A DNA stretch of 64,000 nucleotides from Hirsutella rhossiliensis (GCF_020360975.1 NW_025408667.1:7998001-8062000); one strand, 5' to 3'; positions 13,023 to 25,469 are shown, counted from the stretch's first letter. Translations and numbers: made by a program. The notes: generated from the sequence alone by a model not told the origin.

Positions 13023-14246
13023 CTAGTATAAAGTACCTTCCTACTTATTTAAAGATATTTAAGGCCGCCGCTATAAAGGAGCGCGAGGCTACTAGTATAT
13101 TAAGAACTTATAAGTTTAGAGAGAACCTTAAGCGTACCCTAGCTAAGACTAGAAGATCTAGTATAATAGACCTTACTTTAAACGAGCTATTAAGGAACCT
13201 ATTTACTAAACGCTTACTTACTAACGCCGCGGCCCTACCCTTTACTTCCTCTAAGCGGGCTAACTTATTCGCTAAGGAATAAGCCCTAATACCGGTTTAA
13301 TAAAAGCTTAACCCCTTCTAGATTCTAAGCTATAAAAAGCCTAGACTGTTCCTTATTATACCTTTTATAGTATACTATAATAACCTAAGCGATATAGATA
13401 GCTATATAAGTATTATTTATTCTAGGTTAAAAGCGCTAGTCTATAAAGCCCTAAATATAGCCGAAATTTAAGTAAATTTATTCGCCGCTATTTATAAGGA
13501 GGCCGACGCTAACCTCTCGCTTAGCTAGTATACTGCCCTCGCTAAAGTACTTACTAGCTTTATTTATTAGTTTACTTTCGCCGCCTACCTCTTAAATAAC
13601 TCGCCTAAGCTTACTATAGTATATTAAAGAGCTGCCTACGTTAGCCCCTTATATACGCTAATAGCGGCCCGCCTTTATACGGCTAACGTAATAGCTTATT
13701 TTAACTTATTAAACTAAAAGTTTACTAATATATACTTAAGCGGATTCTAAAACCTAGGCCTAACTATATAAGTACTAGTAGTAGTAATCTATAACTAAAT
13801 TCTAGCTTCTCGTAATAGACTAACTATAATACTCTTAGTAAAACTAGCCTTAAATAAAACCTATAGCGTGCCTATCTATAAAGTCTTTAATATATAAGAT
13901 ACCCTAGCCGATATATTAATAGGCCTTAAGGAACTAATAAAGGAGGAAGCTAAGGAGGAGATTCCCTACCCTACCCTTACCCTTATAGTATAAGATAGTT
14001 AGTTACTAAGTTAGCCTTATTATATCCTTAGCTTTATTTATTTTATTACTAGCTTAGCTATAGAGCGCCCTTAATTATAATTAGTTTTCCCTAGCTTAGC
14101 TATACTATACCCCTAGCCCTACTTATTTATTACCTTAGTTTAGCTACTTAGCGCCCTTAGTCTTAATAGTATTTTACTCCTAGCTTAGCTACCTCGCGCC
14201 CTTAGTATTAATTATACTAGGTTACGTTTTAAATAAGATATAAATT
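13023..14246 (+). pseudogene. RIP relic frame, right half (beyond element B)
   Basis: After the second CTAGT, one plus-strand frame runs for about 400 codons with only TAA/TAG stops and continues in phase from the frame ending at 5,586. Recognisable stretches include IIDLTLNELLRNLFTKRLL and, later, LKELIKEEAKEEIPYPT. The long shared frame supports a former protein gene interrupted by element B. I do not recognise the protein; it is likely another mobile-element gene, since RIP acts on duplicated DNA. Confidence 0.42.
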
Positions 14247-14249
14247 ATC

Positions 14250-14990
14250 CTTTATATTAACCTTAGAAATCTATATAACTTTACTATAGTTCCTTATTAG
14301 CGCGACTCTTACTTAAATACCGCGAGAGACTAATAAGGACGTCGGTTAATTCTTTTACCCTAGGTCTTTATTATAGGATACCTTATAGTTAATAATCTAG
14401 GTACCTATAATAATATCTACTTCCTTTAAGGAAGTTACCCTTAACTCCTTAAGGCTCCTTATAAAAGAAGGAACCTAAAAGCTATTAAGTAAACTCTAGG
14501 AAATTACTTAGAAATCCTAGAAATAATAATTAAGCGGATTATATAGATATTTTATAAAGATTTCCCTTAAGGATATATTATATAGGGAATATAATATAAT
14601 TTCCTAAGTAATAATAGCTCCTTAGGGACTATATTAATATTTCCTTAAGAAGTTACTATAAGAATATAGTAGGGAAATTATAGAGAAATACCTATACTTA
14701 CCTAAGGAAAATACTAAGAAATACTATTAATATACTATACTACTATTATATAATTATAAGGTTAATATATTACTTAGTTAAAGCCCTAAGTAAGGTCTTA
14801 CGCTTACTATAGTATATATAAAGGATAGAGAACCCGCTAGACCTTAGGTAGGTAGAAAAGAATATAGATAGTTATTACTACTCTTACTTTAACTTATAAG
14901 ACTAGTAGCTAGTTTATATTTAACGCGAGTAATAATATATAGTAGCTAGTTTATATAATATATTTAATTATATATAGTAGCTAGTCTATT
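14250..14990. other. AT-rich RIPped stretch, no gene seen
   Basis: No coding-like frame or terminal repeat was recognised. Around 14,905-14,990 the motif TAGTAGCTAGT followed by TTAT or CTAT occurs three times with uneven spacing. Confidence 0.5.
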
Positions 14991-15344
14991 TAATTACTTA
15001 TTAAACTTATACTAAATCTAAGTAAATAGCTAGGTTAAAGTACCGGCCTTATACTAAGGGACTAGTATATAATATAATACCTTTATAGAAAAATATAAGG
15101 CTTTCTTAATAACCCCTTTTTTAACCTTAGACCCTAGCCCTAGCCCCCCCCTTAGCCCCCCTTAAAGCCTAGAAAAAAAAGAGCCTCTAAGCTATATAAG
15201 TAGTAAGGGTACGGTTAAGTAAGACTAGCTAGAGCTAAAGGACCCTAAGATTAAGAGGGCTATTTTTAGCTCTTTTAATAAAAAAGCCCTTAGCTTAGAC
15301 TCTCTTAGCTTCCTCCTTATTTAATATATATATAAGGCTATCCT
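14990..15344 (+). pseudogene. LINE reverse transcriptase relic, part 1
   Basis: A plus-strand frame matches the start of a Tad/I-type LINE reverse transcriptase: DPKIKRAIFSSFNKKA, then LSLDSLSFLLI (from APGPDSLSF), then YIYKAI. It stops at the left end of element C and resumes at 22,725 (VFNRAYKALF). The non-LTR element was therefore there before C. Confidence 0.75.
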
Positions 15345-15544
15345 TATATAAGGGTATTTACCCTTAGTATAGGTCTAGGTATTAGCTTAGACCTTAGCTA
15401 ATAGCGTTATAGGGTAAGGTAGGCTATATATATAAACGCGTATTTAGTAGTAGTAGGCGCGGCGTATAGTTAGATCCTATATAGCTTATTATTATAATAT
15501 AATAAAAGGCACCTATAGTATAACCCTTTACTTACCTTATAATA
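15345..15544 (+). repeat. Element C 5' LTR
   Basis: This 200-bp repeat begins TATATAAGGG, ends TATAATA, and matches 22,525-22,724. The stretch ATAGCTTAT at 15,481-15,489 is complementary to the site after the LTR. Confidence 0.88.
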
Positions 15545-15555
15545 GTATAAGCTAT
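15545..15555 (+). promoter_or_regulatory. Element C primer-binding site, self-complementary
   Basis: GTATAAGCTAT follows the LTR and is shared with element D. Its last nine bases are the reverse complement of ATAGCTTAT inside the LTR. RIP changes may have shortened an originally longer match. Confidence 0.5.
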
Positions 15556-15779
15556 CCTTATATTAAACTTAATATTAAAACCTTAGTAGTACTAGCTAAG
15601 GTAGTAGTAGTAGTAGTAGCTATTATAAGAAGAAGCCTAGTACTAATAGCTATAGTAATAGGCGGAAGAGCTATACTAGTAATACTTATAAGAAGAGGCC
15701 TAGTAGTAATAGGACGAATAAGCCTAGTTTATAAAGCTATTTTACTAGATATTATAAGACCTAGACTAACGAGTAACCC

Positions 15780-16870
15780 TATGCTAGATCCTTAATACCC
15801 TTTTAACGCTAGCTCCGATAGATATACCCCTTACTACTACGAGGTTAGAACGTAAGGCGGCCCTTAGTAGATAGAAGCTACTACCTTAGCCTACCTAAGA
15901 TAGTAAGCTAAAGACCTTTTACTTCTTCCTTAACCGCTTAATAGCGAAATACTATATTAACGAGAAATAAGGCCTTAATAGCTATAAAGAGATAGCTTAG
16001 TTCTCGCTCCTTTATACGCTACTAAAGCCCTAGATATAGTAAGTAGCGGGCTTCTAAGAATAGGGCGGTCTTAAAAGGACGAAAGACCCTTAAGTATTCT
16101 TTAACTACCTAGTCTACGCCTTTAGTAACGTATAGGAATAGGAGAAGGTATAAGATAGGCTATAGACCCTTACTTAGTAAGAGGGGCAGTCTTTTAAGGA
16201 GTTCTTACTAGAATTCGAAGAGACCCTAACCTAGGCGGCGGGTAATACCGCTTAAGATAACGGCGCTAAGCTTACCTAGCTATAGAACTTAATCTCCCTA
16301 GCGCTTTAGGAGCTACTTATCCCTATTATAATACCCTCTACCTATAAGGGCTATATAGCTTACCTTACGAAGGTAGCCTAAGGTTATAAGTAGACGCCGC
16401 GCTTCTAAAAGCTATATAAGCGCTTAGCCTTAAGCGGGACTAATAGGCTAGATAGTTCCTCCTTACTTAACCTATCTACGCTTAGGCCCGCTCCTAAGTT
16501 AGCGGTCGATATAGACGGCGACGTTTAGATAGCGGCTATACGCCGTAAGGGGCGCGGTAATAGTAAGACCCTAGCTACTCTACTAGCGGTATAGTCTAGT
16601 AAGATAGCTAAGTAAGTACCTTATAAGGAAATTAGTAAATAATATAAAGAGGGCCGCTATATACGTTATAGTATAAGCACGTATATAGTTAGGTCTTGCC
16701 CTTACCTCTTAGTAAGGAAGCTAGTAAAGATATAGGTTACCCGCGCCCTATTAAAATCTAACGACGAGGGAGATAAGGGAACCTCTACTATATATAAAGC
16801 GGAGGGAAAAGCTTAGCTCTAGTATAAAAGCGGGCCCTAGAGCCTAGTAAGCTAATACTAGCTAAGGAGG
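15780..16870 (+). pseudogene. Element C gag relic
   Basis: A plus-strand frame broken by TAA/TAG aligns by eye with the gag of element D, for example a shared stretch meaning FYFFL.RL near 15,910. Around 16,650-16,710 is a decayed zinc knuckle whose Cys codons became TAT/TAC, apart from one remaining TGC. It is non-functional. Confidence 0.65.
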
Positions 16871-16889
16871 ACCTAGTAAGGCGTATTAA

Positions 16890-19800
16890 AGAAGAACCTA
16901 CCTTAATATTAGTTATTATTAACTAGACTTACCTCCTCTCTACCTTTATAGATAAAGGTTACTAGTATTATACTATAATTAATAAAGTAAAAGCCCTTAA
17001 GCTATACTTACTAGTAAAGAAGATTCGCCTTAAGTATATAAGGGGCGCCTTAGCCGCGATAGAGGGCGCGGTTATTAAAGGCGTCGCCTAGGTAGCTATA
17101 GAGGTTAACGGCCTCCTACGGCTACTAGTAGTATATATAGTCCCCTAGCTTAAGTTTCCCTTAATTCTTAGGAAGCTATAGTTAACGTATATAAAGTTAT
17201 ATTTAGTGCTATATAAAGGGAGGCTATAGTTTAGCTTTATATAGTCCTAGGTCTAGTATAGCGGTAGGGAGGGAGTGCTAGACGCCCTACTTAACTTATA
17301 AGACGCTTAAGAAGTCTTAGCCTCGGTATTTATAAGCATAATATAGTAAATCTATAGGTAGAAGGGGCCGGCTATAGCTATAATATTAATCTATATAGTT
17401 AGCTTAGCGGATATTAAGAAAGCGCTATAACTAAAGCGCCCTATATTAAAAGAGGAGCTATAGTAAGCTATCCTACTATAGTTCTACGACCTACTACCGC
17501 TCTTTTAAAAGAGTAAGGCCGATAAGTTAAACCCCTATAAGCTAGGTATAGACTACTTAATACCGCTCTATATAAAGGATAACGGTAAGGAGCTTCCCTT
17601 ACTATTTAGGCCGCTATATAGTATATTACGAGAGGAACTACTAGTATTAAAGAAGACCCTTATAGACCTCTTTAATAAGGGATTTATTAAGGCTAGCTCC
17701 TTTAAGGCGGCGGCTCCGGTCTTATTTATATAGAAGCCGGGGGGGGGACTTTACTTCTACGTAGACTACTAAGCGTTAAACGTAATTATACGCCCGGACT
17801 AGTACCCCCTTCCGCTCGTAAAAAAGACCCTTCGTAACCTAGTAAAGGTAAAGTAGTTTATAAAGCTCGATATCGTCTAAGCGTTTTATAAGGTATAAAT
17901 AGTATATAAGGAGGAGTAAAAGATAGCGTTCTATATAAGATATAGCTTATTTAAGTAGATAGTTACCCCTTTTAGCCTAGTAGGTGCCCTAGCTACGTTT
18001 TAATATTATATTAACTAAGTACTTAAGGGTTTCCTCGATAAGTTCGTATTTATATATATAGATAATATTCTTATCTATTTAAGTAAGAGCTATAAAGACT
18101 ATATATAGAAGGTATAGAAGGTACTAAACCGCCTAGTAGAGTACGGCTTATACTTAGACCTAAATAAATATAAATTTAGCTTTAAGCGCGTTAAATACCT
18201 TAGCTTTATTATTATCGCGGGTATAGGCGTATAAGCGGACCTAGCTAAGATTTAAGCTATCCGCGACTAAGCGACCCTAATATCGTAACGAGGTATATAG
18301 AGCTTCCTTAGCTTCGCTAACTACTACTAGGTCTTTATTAGGGAGTTCTTATAGATCGTACTACCGCTTAACGAGCTAATAAGGGATAAGGCCTCTTTCT
18401 CTTAAGGACCTATATAGGTAAAGGCGTTCTAAGCCCTTAAGGACTTATTTTTATAGGCCCTAGTACTACTATAGTAGGACTTTAATAATCTATTAACTAT
18501 AGAAGCGGACTATAGCGGCTATATACTTAGGGGAACCCTATCTTAAGAAGTAAAAGGGTAGAGGAGGCTAGTAGCGTTTTACTTACGTAAGCTTACTATA
18601 ATAAAGAGGAACTACTTAATCTATAATAAGGAGATATTAGTAATTATTAACTACCTTAAGTAATAGTAAGTAGAGCTCTATAGCTATAAGAGCTTTAAGA
18701 TCCTTATAGACTATAGGAACCTTAAATACTTTATAACTTAATAGTATCTCTTAAAGTAGTAGGCGCGCTAAGTAGAGTATCTCTCGCGCTTTTAGTTCTA
18801 TATTAAGTATAGACTAAGTAAGGAGGCTATAGTCTTAGACGCCCTCTTATAGAGAGAGTAGGACCGGCCTACCTTTATTAACCTCGATATATAAGATATA
18901 TAAATAATCTTAAATAAGACGCTTTAGACTTACCTTAGCGCTACTTTATTAAGGGCGGAGGGTAACCCCTTAAGAGCGGCCGGGGTCCCGGCCCCCCCTA
19001 AGTATACGCCCGACGTTCCTCGGCGTATCTTCTAAGACGAGGAGCTCTAACGCCTATAAGACTAGCTAGCGGTATAAGATAGTATATATATAAGCGTATA
19101 CTACGCTATAGAGGTAAGGGCGCGCTTACTTAACTATAGCCTTAGGTTAAAAGTCTAAGTAAGCGACTACTATATTAACCCTTATAGCTACCTTTACTAT
19201 AAGGGCAGGCTATAGGTCCTAGGCGCGCCGGCGACGACGGAGGCTATAGCTAGGGCGGCCCCCTTAAAAGTCGAGGAGTAGGATAGGTTAAGAGGGTAGA
19301 TCGTATAAATAATTTACGACTTAAGCGTAATTAGCTATCTTAGCCGCGAGGGCACGCTAGTAGCGATTAGCTAGGACTTTTACTAGCTGCTTATAGCACT
19401 ATATATCCGCCGTTTCCTTTATAACTATAATATCTATAGCCGCTTAAAGATCTAGCGAGCGCTTAAGAAAGGGCTATTAAAGTTACTATTAGTTCTTAAC
19501 TAGTTCTATATATATATATAAATAAACTTTATTATAAACCTCCCCCTTATAGTAGGCAGTAACTATAATCTCTAGGTAATTAAGGACCGTATAAGTAAGG
19601 AAGTAGTACTAAAGCTAATACTATTATAAGAATATACCCTTATATTCCTATTTTACTATTATAAAGAAATAATAGGTATAGGGAGGCTTTATAGAATAAG
19701 CTAGTAAAAAGAGGCTCTATAATATAGTCTAAGGGAATAACCCTTAAAAGACAAAGACCTCTACTAGATATCTATACCTTCCTCTAGGAAAAGGGTTAGA

Positions 19801-21130
19801 TGCCTATCCTTATAAACAAAAATATGCATAAAATGCATAAGTTAATTACGAGTAGAACGGATACCCTATTGCCTATTTTAGCCTAGCGGTTCCGAAGATA
19901 TCCGCGATACGAGAATAGGTAGGGCATAGAACATTCTAGTTAAATCTACTACTTATACTAGAACCTATAGTCTTACGTTAACCATCACGCTATAATTAGA
20001 CCACCTACTAAGTTAGGAAGATATACTATAGATAGAGCTTTTTAAGTACTATAGAATATACTAGAAAGCTAACTAATTAGTCTACTAGTAAGTAAGTAAT
20101 AGTCTATAAAAGTCAAAGGATTTCCCTAGGAGTAGTAGATAGAATAAGTAAGTTAGCAAGTATCTTTTATAACGCTATTCTTTTAATATATTATTTAGCC
20201 CCTTATATGCTCGTTATAAATTCCGGACGAAATCCTACCCTATACTCCTTTGACCGATCTTTCCGCTTACGTTATCGATTACCCGATTCTACGCTTATTA
20301 CTTATACCTTCTTATAACTATCTATAAAAGTAAAGGCTTATACTAAGCGCTTCCTTTAATACTATACCTACTTCTATTAGTAGCTAGCCTTAATTACTAG
20401 TAATAAGGGCACTAATTAAACTAGCTGCTTTTAATAGTACCTTTATAAGCTACTTTAAGTTACTTAGTTACTAAGTATAGCCTACTACCTATAGACTAAT
20501 AAAAGGCTTAAACGCCTTAACTAAGAAGTCTAAGCTTACCTTTAAAGGGTAATAGCCTATAACTAAGCGGACTAAGATAAGTAGCTTCTTATAGCTTAGA
20601 TAGCGCTTAATAGTAGGTTAAACTTATTTATTAGTATATCCCTCTTCCTTACGCTATATAGGTTTAAACCGCCGTCGGCGTAGCCTATTATTATAAATAT
20701 AGGCGTAGAGAGCTACCTAGCTAGCTCCTTAAAAGGTAGGGCGTTTACCTTTATATAAAAGCTATAATAAGTTATAGAATTCTATTAATCCTTAATAGTA
20801 TCTATAGTACGATTAACGTCGACCTCTTTTATTACGCTACTATAGACCCCTTACTAAGCTAAGAGATAGCGGATCCTTAATTAGCCGCTATCCTTATTAA
20901 GGGGAAGGAGGAGTTCTTAGTAGAGGAGTTATAGGTAGCCCGTTAAAAGAATATAGGCCGCGGTAGGAGGCGCGAAGTCCTCGTTAAGTAGCGCGGCTAC
21001 TAAGACCTAACGTAGGAGCTAGCTTTAAAGTTCGAGGGCACGGTAGCTCTAGATAAGTTTAAGGCCCTTTATAGGCTAATAAAGAGAAATAACGGCCCGG
21101 TAAAAGAAGCTACCCCCTTAACGGTAAAGT
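16890..21130 (+). pseudogene. Element C pol relic: PR, RT, RNase H, integrase, chromodomain
   Basis: A protease-like FIDKGY..YYTI lies near 16,945. RT starts near 17,600 (REELLVLKKTLIDLFNKGF) and reaches IYIDNILIY near 18,050, then RNase H (about 18,480-18,860). Integrase (about 19,300-20,560) is interrupted at 19,625-20,316. A chromodomain-like segment (FLVEEL, then GRGRRREVLVK) lies near 20,910-21,070. Stops are TAA/TAG, as expected from RIP. Confidence 0.82.
19625..20316. mobile_element. 692-bp TIR-bearing insertion in element C, not RIPped
   Basis: The integrase frame of element C is continuous if this segment is removed (compare element D near 28,245). ACTAT flanks it on both sides (19,620-19,624 and 20,317-20,321). 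Its ends are inverted repeats, TATAAGAA at the left and TTCTTATA at the right. About 19,790-20,280 contains many CA and TG, in sharp contrast to the host element. No coding region was seen. This fits a non-autonomous DNA transposon (MITE-like) that inserted after RIP. The duplication length is uncertain by a few bases because T and A are common at the ends. Confidence 0.65.
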
Positions 21131-21344
21131 AGCTAGTACCCTAAGACGTAGGGGAGACTATACCCCGCCCTTAAGGAAGTAGCGGGGCACTAGGCCCGCG
21201 GCGGTCGCTACGCTAGCGTAAGCTATAGGTATACGTTATAGATACCGCGACTATAGATAATAAGTAGGGCGTACTTAGGTTAGCGGTAGTATAAATAAAT
21301 CGTATTAGCCCTTATAAGCGCGCTTAAGGGCGTATAGACTAGGC

Positions 21345-22430
21345 CTAGTAGGCCTTTTTCTTTAGTAAGGTCTTAACTACTAAACGGTTATCCTTATCCT
21401 CCTCCTTATCCTCCTCCTTATCCTCCTCCTTATCCTCCTCCTTAGTATAAGGCGCGGCCCTAGCCTTAAGGGCGCGGATCTAGCCCTCTAAGCTACCTAG
21501 CTAAGCGGCGACGGCGGCGGCGTTAAGGACGGCGGCGGCGGCGGCGGCGGTACTAGTAGTAGTAGAGGCGGCGGCGGTAGAGGTAGCAGGGGTAGCTAGG
21601 GCGGCGGCGACGGTGCCCCTAAGAGAGAGAGAGTTAGCGCTATAGAGAGTATAGGAAAGGGAGCTTATATACTTAGGTATAAGGGCGGCGCGCTCGAGGA
21701 ACTATAAGTTATAGTAGGCGGCGGCGGTAGCGGTTAAGGCGCGCTTAGCCTTATTCTAGTCCTTACCCGGCTCCGCGGCGCTCTAAGCCGCGGTAGCACG
21801 GGTAAGGATAGGCGGCATAACCTTATAAGCGCGGCTAGCCTAGGCGTATAGGAAGCAGCTACCCTAAGGGCGGCCGGCCTAGTTAGCGTAGGGGAGGGAC
21901 TATAAAGTATACTATATATAGGGGGAATCGTAGGTAGCGCCTTAGGCTATAGCGCGCTTATATTAGTACGGGGAGTTAGTAATACCCGCGAGAATAAGGG
22001 CGGAGGGGCTTATAGAGGAGGGCGGCGAGAACCCGCGCTTATTATTATCGTTATTATTATCGTCGTTATCGTAGCGGATAGTAGTAAAGAGCGTAGCGGG
22101 GGCGGTAGCGGCGTAGGTAGTAAAGTTAACGGCTAAGAAGCTAGGTAGTAGGTAGCGTAGAGCGGCGGTAGGCGCGACTAGGGCGGCGGGGGTAGTAGGT
22201 AGGGTAGCGGGCGAGGCGAGGGCGCGATTAATAAAGTTATCGATCTTAGTAGAGAAGTAAGATAAAGCGGGGGAGGATATATTAAATTATTTAAATAACT
22301 AATAAGGGTATAGGTTAGCTTATATATAGGCGGTAGCGTACGGCTAAGCGCTAAGAGACTTATAGTTATAGTTACGGCTATTACTACTAATAATAATAAT
22401 AATAGTATAGTTAAAAGGAAAGAGCGATAA
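21345..22430 (-). pseudogene. Antisense frame in element C: Asn/Ala-rich protein with acidic KEED tail
   Basis: On the strand opposite to gag-pol, one frame runs for about 350 codons with only TAA/TAG stops. In order: an Asn/Ser/Ile-rich N-terminal part; a stretch reading FSTKIDNFINRAL; Asn/Asp repeats; a conserved core with SRAYKVMPPILTRAT and AAAYYNL; a long Ala/Thr run; a leucine-rich segment (LGSLEG.IRALKARAA); four KEED repeats; and a basic end. Element D has a homologous frame at the same place. The function is unknown. The Leu/Ala segment could form a coiled coil. It is dead through RIP here, but shared protein-level features in two diverged copies suggest it was once a real gene of this element family. 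Confidence 0.62.
21388..21444. repeat. 12-bp tandem repeat (KEED codons)
   Basis: The unit TCCTTATCCTCC is repeated about four times. Read on the minus strand it encodes the KEED repeats of the antisense frame. Confidence 0.85.
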
Positions 22431-22524
22431 GAGCGCGCTAGTAAGTTATTTACCTCCTAGCCGCGCGCTAAGGTATAGGATTAACGTTATAAGGGACCGC
22501 CTATAAAGAGAGGGGCGGGGACCT

Positions 22525-22724
22525 TATATAAGGGTATTTACCCTTAATATAGGTCTAGGTATTAGCCTAGACCTTAGCCGATAGCGTTATAGGGTAGGGT
22601 AGGCTATATATATAAACGTATATTTAGTAGCGGTAAGCGTAGCGTATAGTTAGATCTTATATAGCTTATTATTATAATATAATAAAAGGCACTTATAGTA
22701 TAACCCTTTACTTACCCTATAATA
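22525..22724 (+). repeat. Element C 3' LTR
   Basis: This is the 200-bp partner of 15,345-15,544. The LINE frame resumes directly after it. Confidence 0.88.
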
Positions 22725-24037
22725 CCCTATAGTCTTTAATAGGGCCTATAAAGCTTTATTTAACTAAGGATACTACCTTAAGGTATAAAAGGAAGCTATA
22801 AGAATTATACTTCCTAAGTAAAATAAGCTAAACTATACTATCCTTAAGGCCTATATAGTTATAAGTCTACTTAACTACTTAGGAAAGGTCCTTAAAAAAT
22901 AATATATTACCTAGCTAAGCTATTTAGTTAATACGGCTAGACTTTTAAACCCTATATAGCTAAGGGGACGAAAATAATAGTTAGCTATAAATATAGCCTT
23001 CCTCCTTTTATATTATATTTAAAAGAACCGGGAGTTTAATAAGAAGGCTATTACTAGTACCTTCTTATTAAATATAAAGAGCGCCTTTAATTTTATATTA
23101 AAGGAATAGCTTATAAGGGTCCTAAGGGACTTAAACCTCCTTAAGGCCCTTATAAGCTAAGTAGACTACTTCCTTACTAAAAGGAAGATCTAGCTAGCTT
23201 TTAAGGGGTAAGTCTAGCCCCTTATAAACCTAGTAATAAGGGTGCTTTAAGGGTCCCTTATTAGCCCTATTTTATTCTTTTTATATATAAAGGGGATACT
23301 AGCGGCTAAGGGATACTAGCTATCTTATATAGATAACTTTAATATCTCTATAACGTTAACCTTAGCTAAGAAGAATATTTAGTAGCTAAAAGTAATAGCT
23401 ACTAACCTATTTAAATAAGCTAAAGACTAAGGGGTTTACTTTAACCCCTTAAAAATAAAACTTATTTACTTTAGTAGGTAAAGGCAGCTTATTTTAAAGG
23501 GTATAATAGTAAGAGGCTTATTTTCGAGGCAAAGCCCTTAGTATAGTAGCTAGGGGTCTTCTTTAATTCTATACTCCTATTTAAATAATATATTAAGTAG
23601 AAGGTAGCCTATATATAAGCTGCCTTTAAAGGACTATCCCGCTTAACCTCTATATAAAAAGGCCTATTATTTAGAGCCTCTAAATAGCTCTATTAGGCCT
23701 ATATAACCTCTATAGTAGACTATAAGGCCTAGCTTTAATATAGGGGGCCTAAGACCCCTAGGAGCCTTATAAAGCCTTTTTAAAGGCTTTAAAACTAAGC
23801 TCCTTTAAAGGTCTTAATAGCCTTTAAAGGATCCCCTATTAAGGCTTTAAAAGCTAAAGCGGCCCTACCGCTACTAAAGGTATAATTTAAAAGAGTATAC
23901 CTCTCTTATACCCTTTAGACCTTATACTTCTTACCTAGTTACTTTAATAAGGGCATCTATACCCTAAGGAATATATATAGCCCGCGTAGTAAAGTCTTTA
24001 ATAAGGTCCTTAGTAGGGTCCTTAGTAGGATCCTTAG
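22725..24037 (+). pseudogene. LINE reverse transcriptase relic, part 2
   Basis: The LINE frame continues with VFNRAYKALF, ISLLNYLGKVLKK, a core region FNKKA..TFLLNIKSAFNF (about 23,030-23,100), and the catalytic region LSYIDNFNISI near 23,320-23,350, corresponding to YVDDF in active Tad-type LINEs. The thumb region follows to 24,037. Stops are TAA/TAG. The last five bases, CTTAG, are the target duplication of element D. The sequence from about 23,945 on is repeated near 38,920-38,998. Confidence 0.8.
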
Positions 24038-24223
24038 TATAAGAGTCTTTAACTATTATAGGTTATAGGCTTAAGCTATAGCCTAAGCTATATAGTTACG
24101 TATAAAGGGCCGGATCCTATACGTATATATATAGGCTAGCCGCGTATAAAAGAGCTCTATATAGCTTATTAATATTATCTTATAGACAGCACCTATATAT
24201 ACGCCTTTACTTACTCCGTAATA
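24038..24223 (+). repeat. Element D 5' LTR
   Basis: This 186-bp repeat begins TATAAGAGTC, ends CCGTAATA and matches 30,873-31,058. ATAGCTTAT at 24,161-24,169 is complementary to the site after the LTR. Confidence 0.92.
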
Positions 24224-24234
24224 GTATAAGCTAT
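24224..24234 (+). promoter_or_regulatory. Element D primer-binding site, self-complementary
   Basis: GTATAAGCTAT directly follows the LTR, as in element C. Nine bases (24,226-24,234) are complementary to ATAGCTTAT inside the LTR. Confidence 0.5.
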
Positions 24235-24289
24235 TAACTAATAGATCTAATAGATATCTCCCTAGAAAGGGCGCTGCTTCCCTAAGGGA

Positions 24290-25420
24290 GCACCCCGCTA
24301 CCCCTTAAGCGGATAGGAAGTATCGTAGCTATCCTAGAAGCGATTAAAAGCGCGACGGCTAGCGAGAAGAACGAGGTTCTCGCTATACTAAGGGAGCTAT
24401 CTACGAGACTAGCGTTAACCCCTATAACCTCTATAATACCGGTTACGGCGGTAGCACTACTATTACGAAAGCCGCTTCCGTAGCCGACTTAGGATAGTAA
24501 GCCTAAGTCCTTTTACTTCTTCCTTAGCCGGCTATAGACGAAGTTTATAATAGACGAGAAATAGGGCCTAAACGGCTATCGTAATATAGCGTAGTATTCG
24601 CTCCTCTATACGCTACCGGAGCCCTAGATATAAAGGATCTCCGGATTCTAGGATAAGGGCGGCCCTAAGGGTAAACGCGACCTATAGGACTTCTTCTAAT
24701 ACCTTATATATATATTCGGTAACGTATAGGAGCGGGAGAAGGCATAGGATAAGCTATAGACCCTTAGGTAGAGGGATAGGCAGTCCTTTAGCGAATTCCT
24801 CCCTAACTTTAAAGAGACGCTCTTATAGGCGGCGGAAACCACGGTATAAGAAGATAGCGTAAAGCTTATATAGTTATAGAACTCGATTACGCTAGCCCTA
24901 CGGGAGCTACTTATCCCTATAATTATACTTACTAACTACGGTAAGTATATAAGCCGGTTAATAAAGGTAGTATAGGGCTATAAGTAGACGCCGCGTTTTT
25001 AAAAGCTTTATAAGTATACGCCGTATAGCGGTAACGGGATTACCGCCCCTCTATAAGAGGAATAGCCGACTATCGATATAGACGGGGATACCTTAATATC
25101 GGCTACCTATATAGACCGAGCTAAACGCGGTAGGAAGTCGTTATCGAATATTCCCTATACTATTCCGCCCTCTAAGTAGCGGGCGAAGTAGGTAACGAGC
25201 GAGGAAATCGGGAAAAGGAAGGCTAACGGCCGCTACCTATATTATAGCGCGTCTATATACTTTATATTAAAATGCCCCTTCCTTTTAGCTAAGCGGCCTA
25301 TAGTAGTTCGAGTAGCGAAGATAGAACCGCTCTTTACCTTAGACGACGAAGAGGACTCTACGCCCCTAGGCTTAGAGGAAAAAGAGTAGCTCCGGAGCGA
25401 AGACGGGCTCTAGAGCCCTA
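24290..25420 (+). pseudogene. Element D gag relic
   Basis: A plus-strand frame with TAA/TAG stops is homologous to the gag of element C, with the FYFFLSRL-like stretch near 24,515 and an acidic/basic C-terminal part. A zinc knuckle remnant with one surviving TGC codon (LKCPF) lies near 25,240-25,290. It is non-functional. Confidence 0.65.
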
Positions 25421-25469
25421 ATTACTAGTACTAGTAAAGGAGAAGGAGGAATTATCCGCCTATATAGAA

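Larger units (their letters stand above)
15345..22724 (+). mobile_element. Element C: RIP-degraded Ty3/gypsy chromovirus with antisense frame
   Basis: It has two 200-bp LTRs (15,345-15,544 and 22,525-22,724), plus-strand gag, protease, RT, RNase H, integrase and chromodomain relics, and then about 1.1 kb holding a long frame on the opposite strand before the 3' LTR. It lies inside the LINE, whose frame continues on both sides. No clean 5-bp duplication could be fixed: the flanks ATCCT and CCCTA overlap the LINE reading frame but are not identical. A 692-bp insertion splits the integrase. Confidence 0.88.

Noticed and set aside
15340..15344. A 5-bp target duplication for element C
   Set aside because: The left flank ATCCT and right flank CCCTA are not identical. 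They overlap in the reconstructed LINE frame, but later mutation or deletion prevents a clean call.
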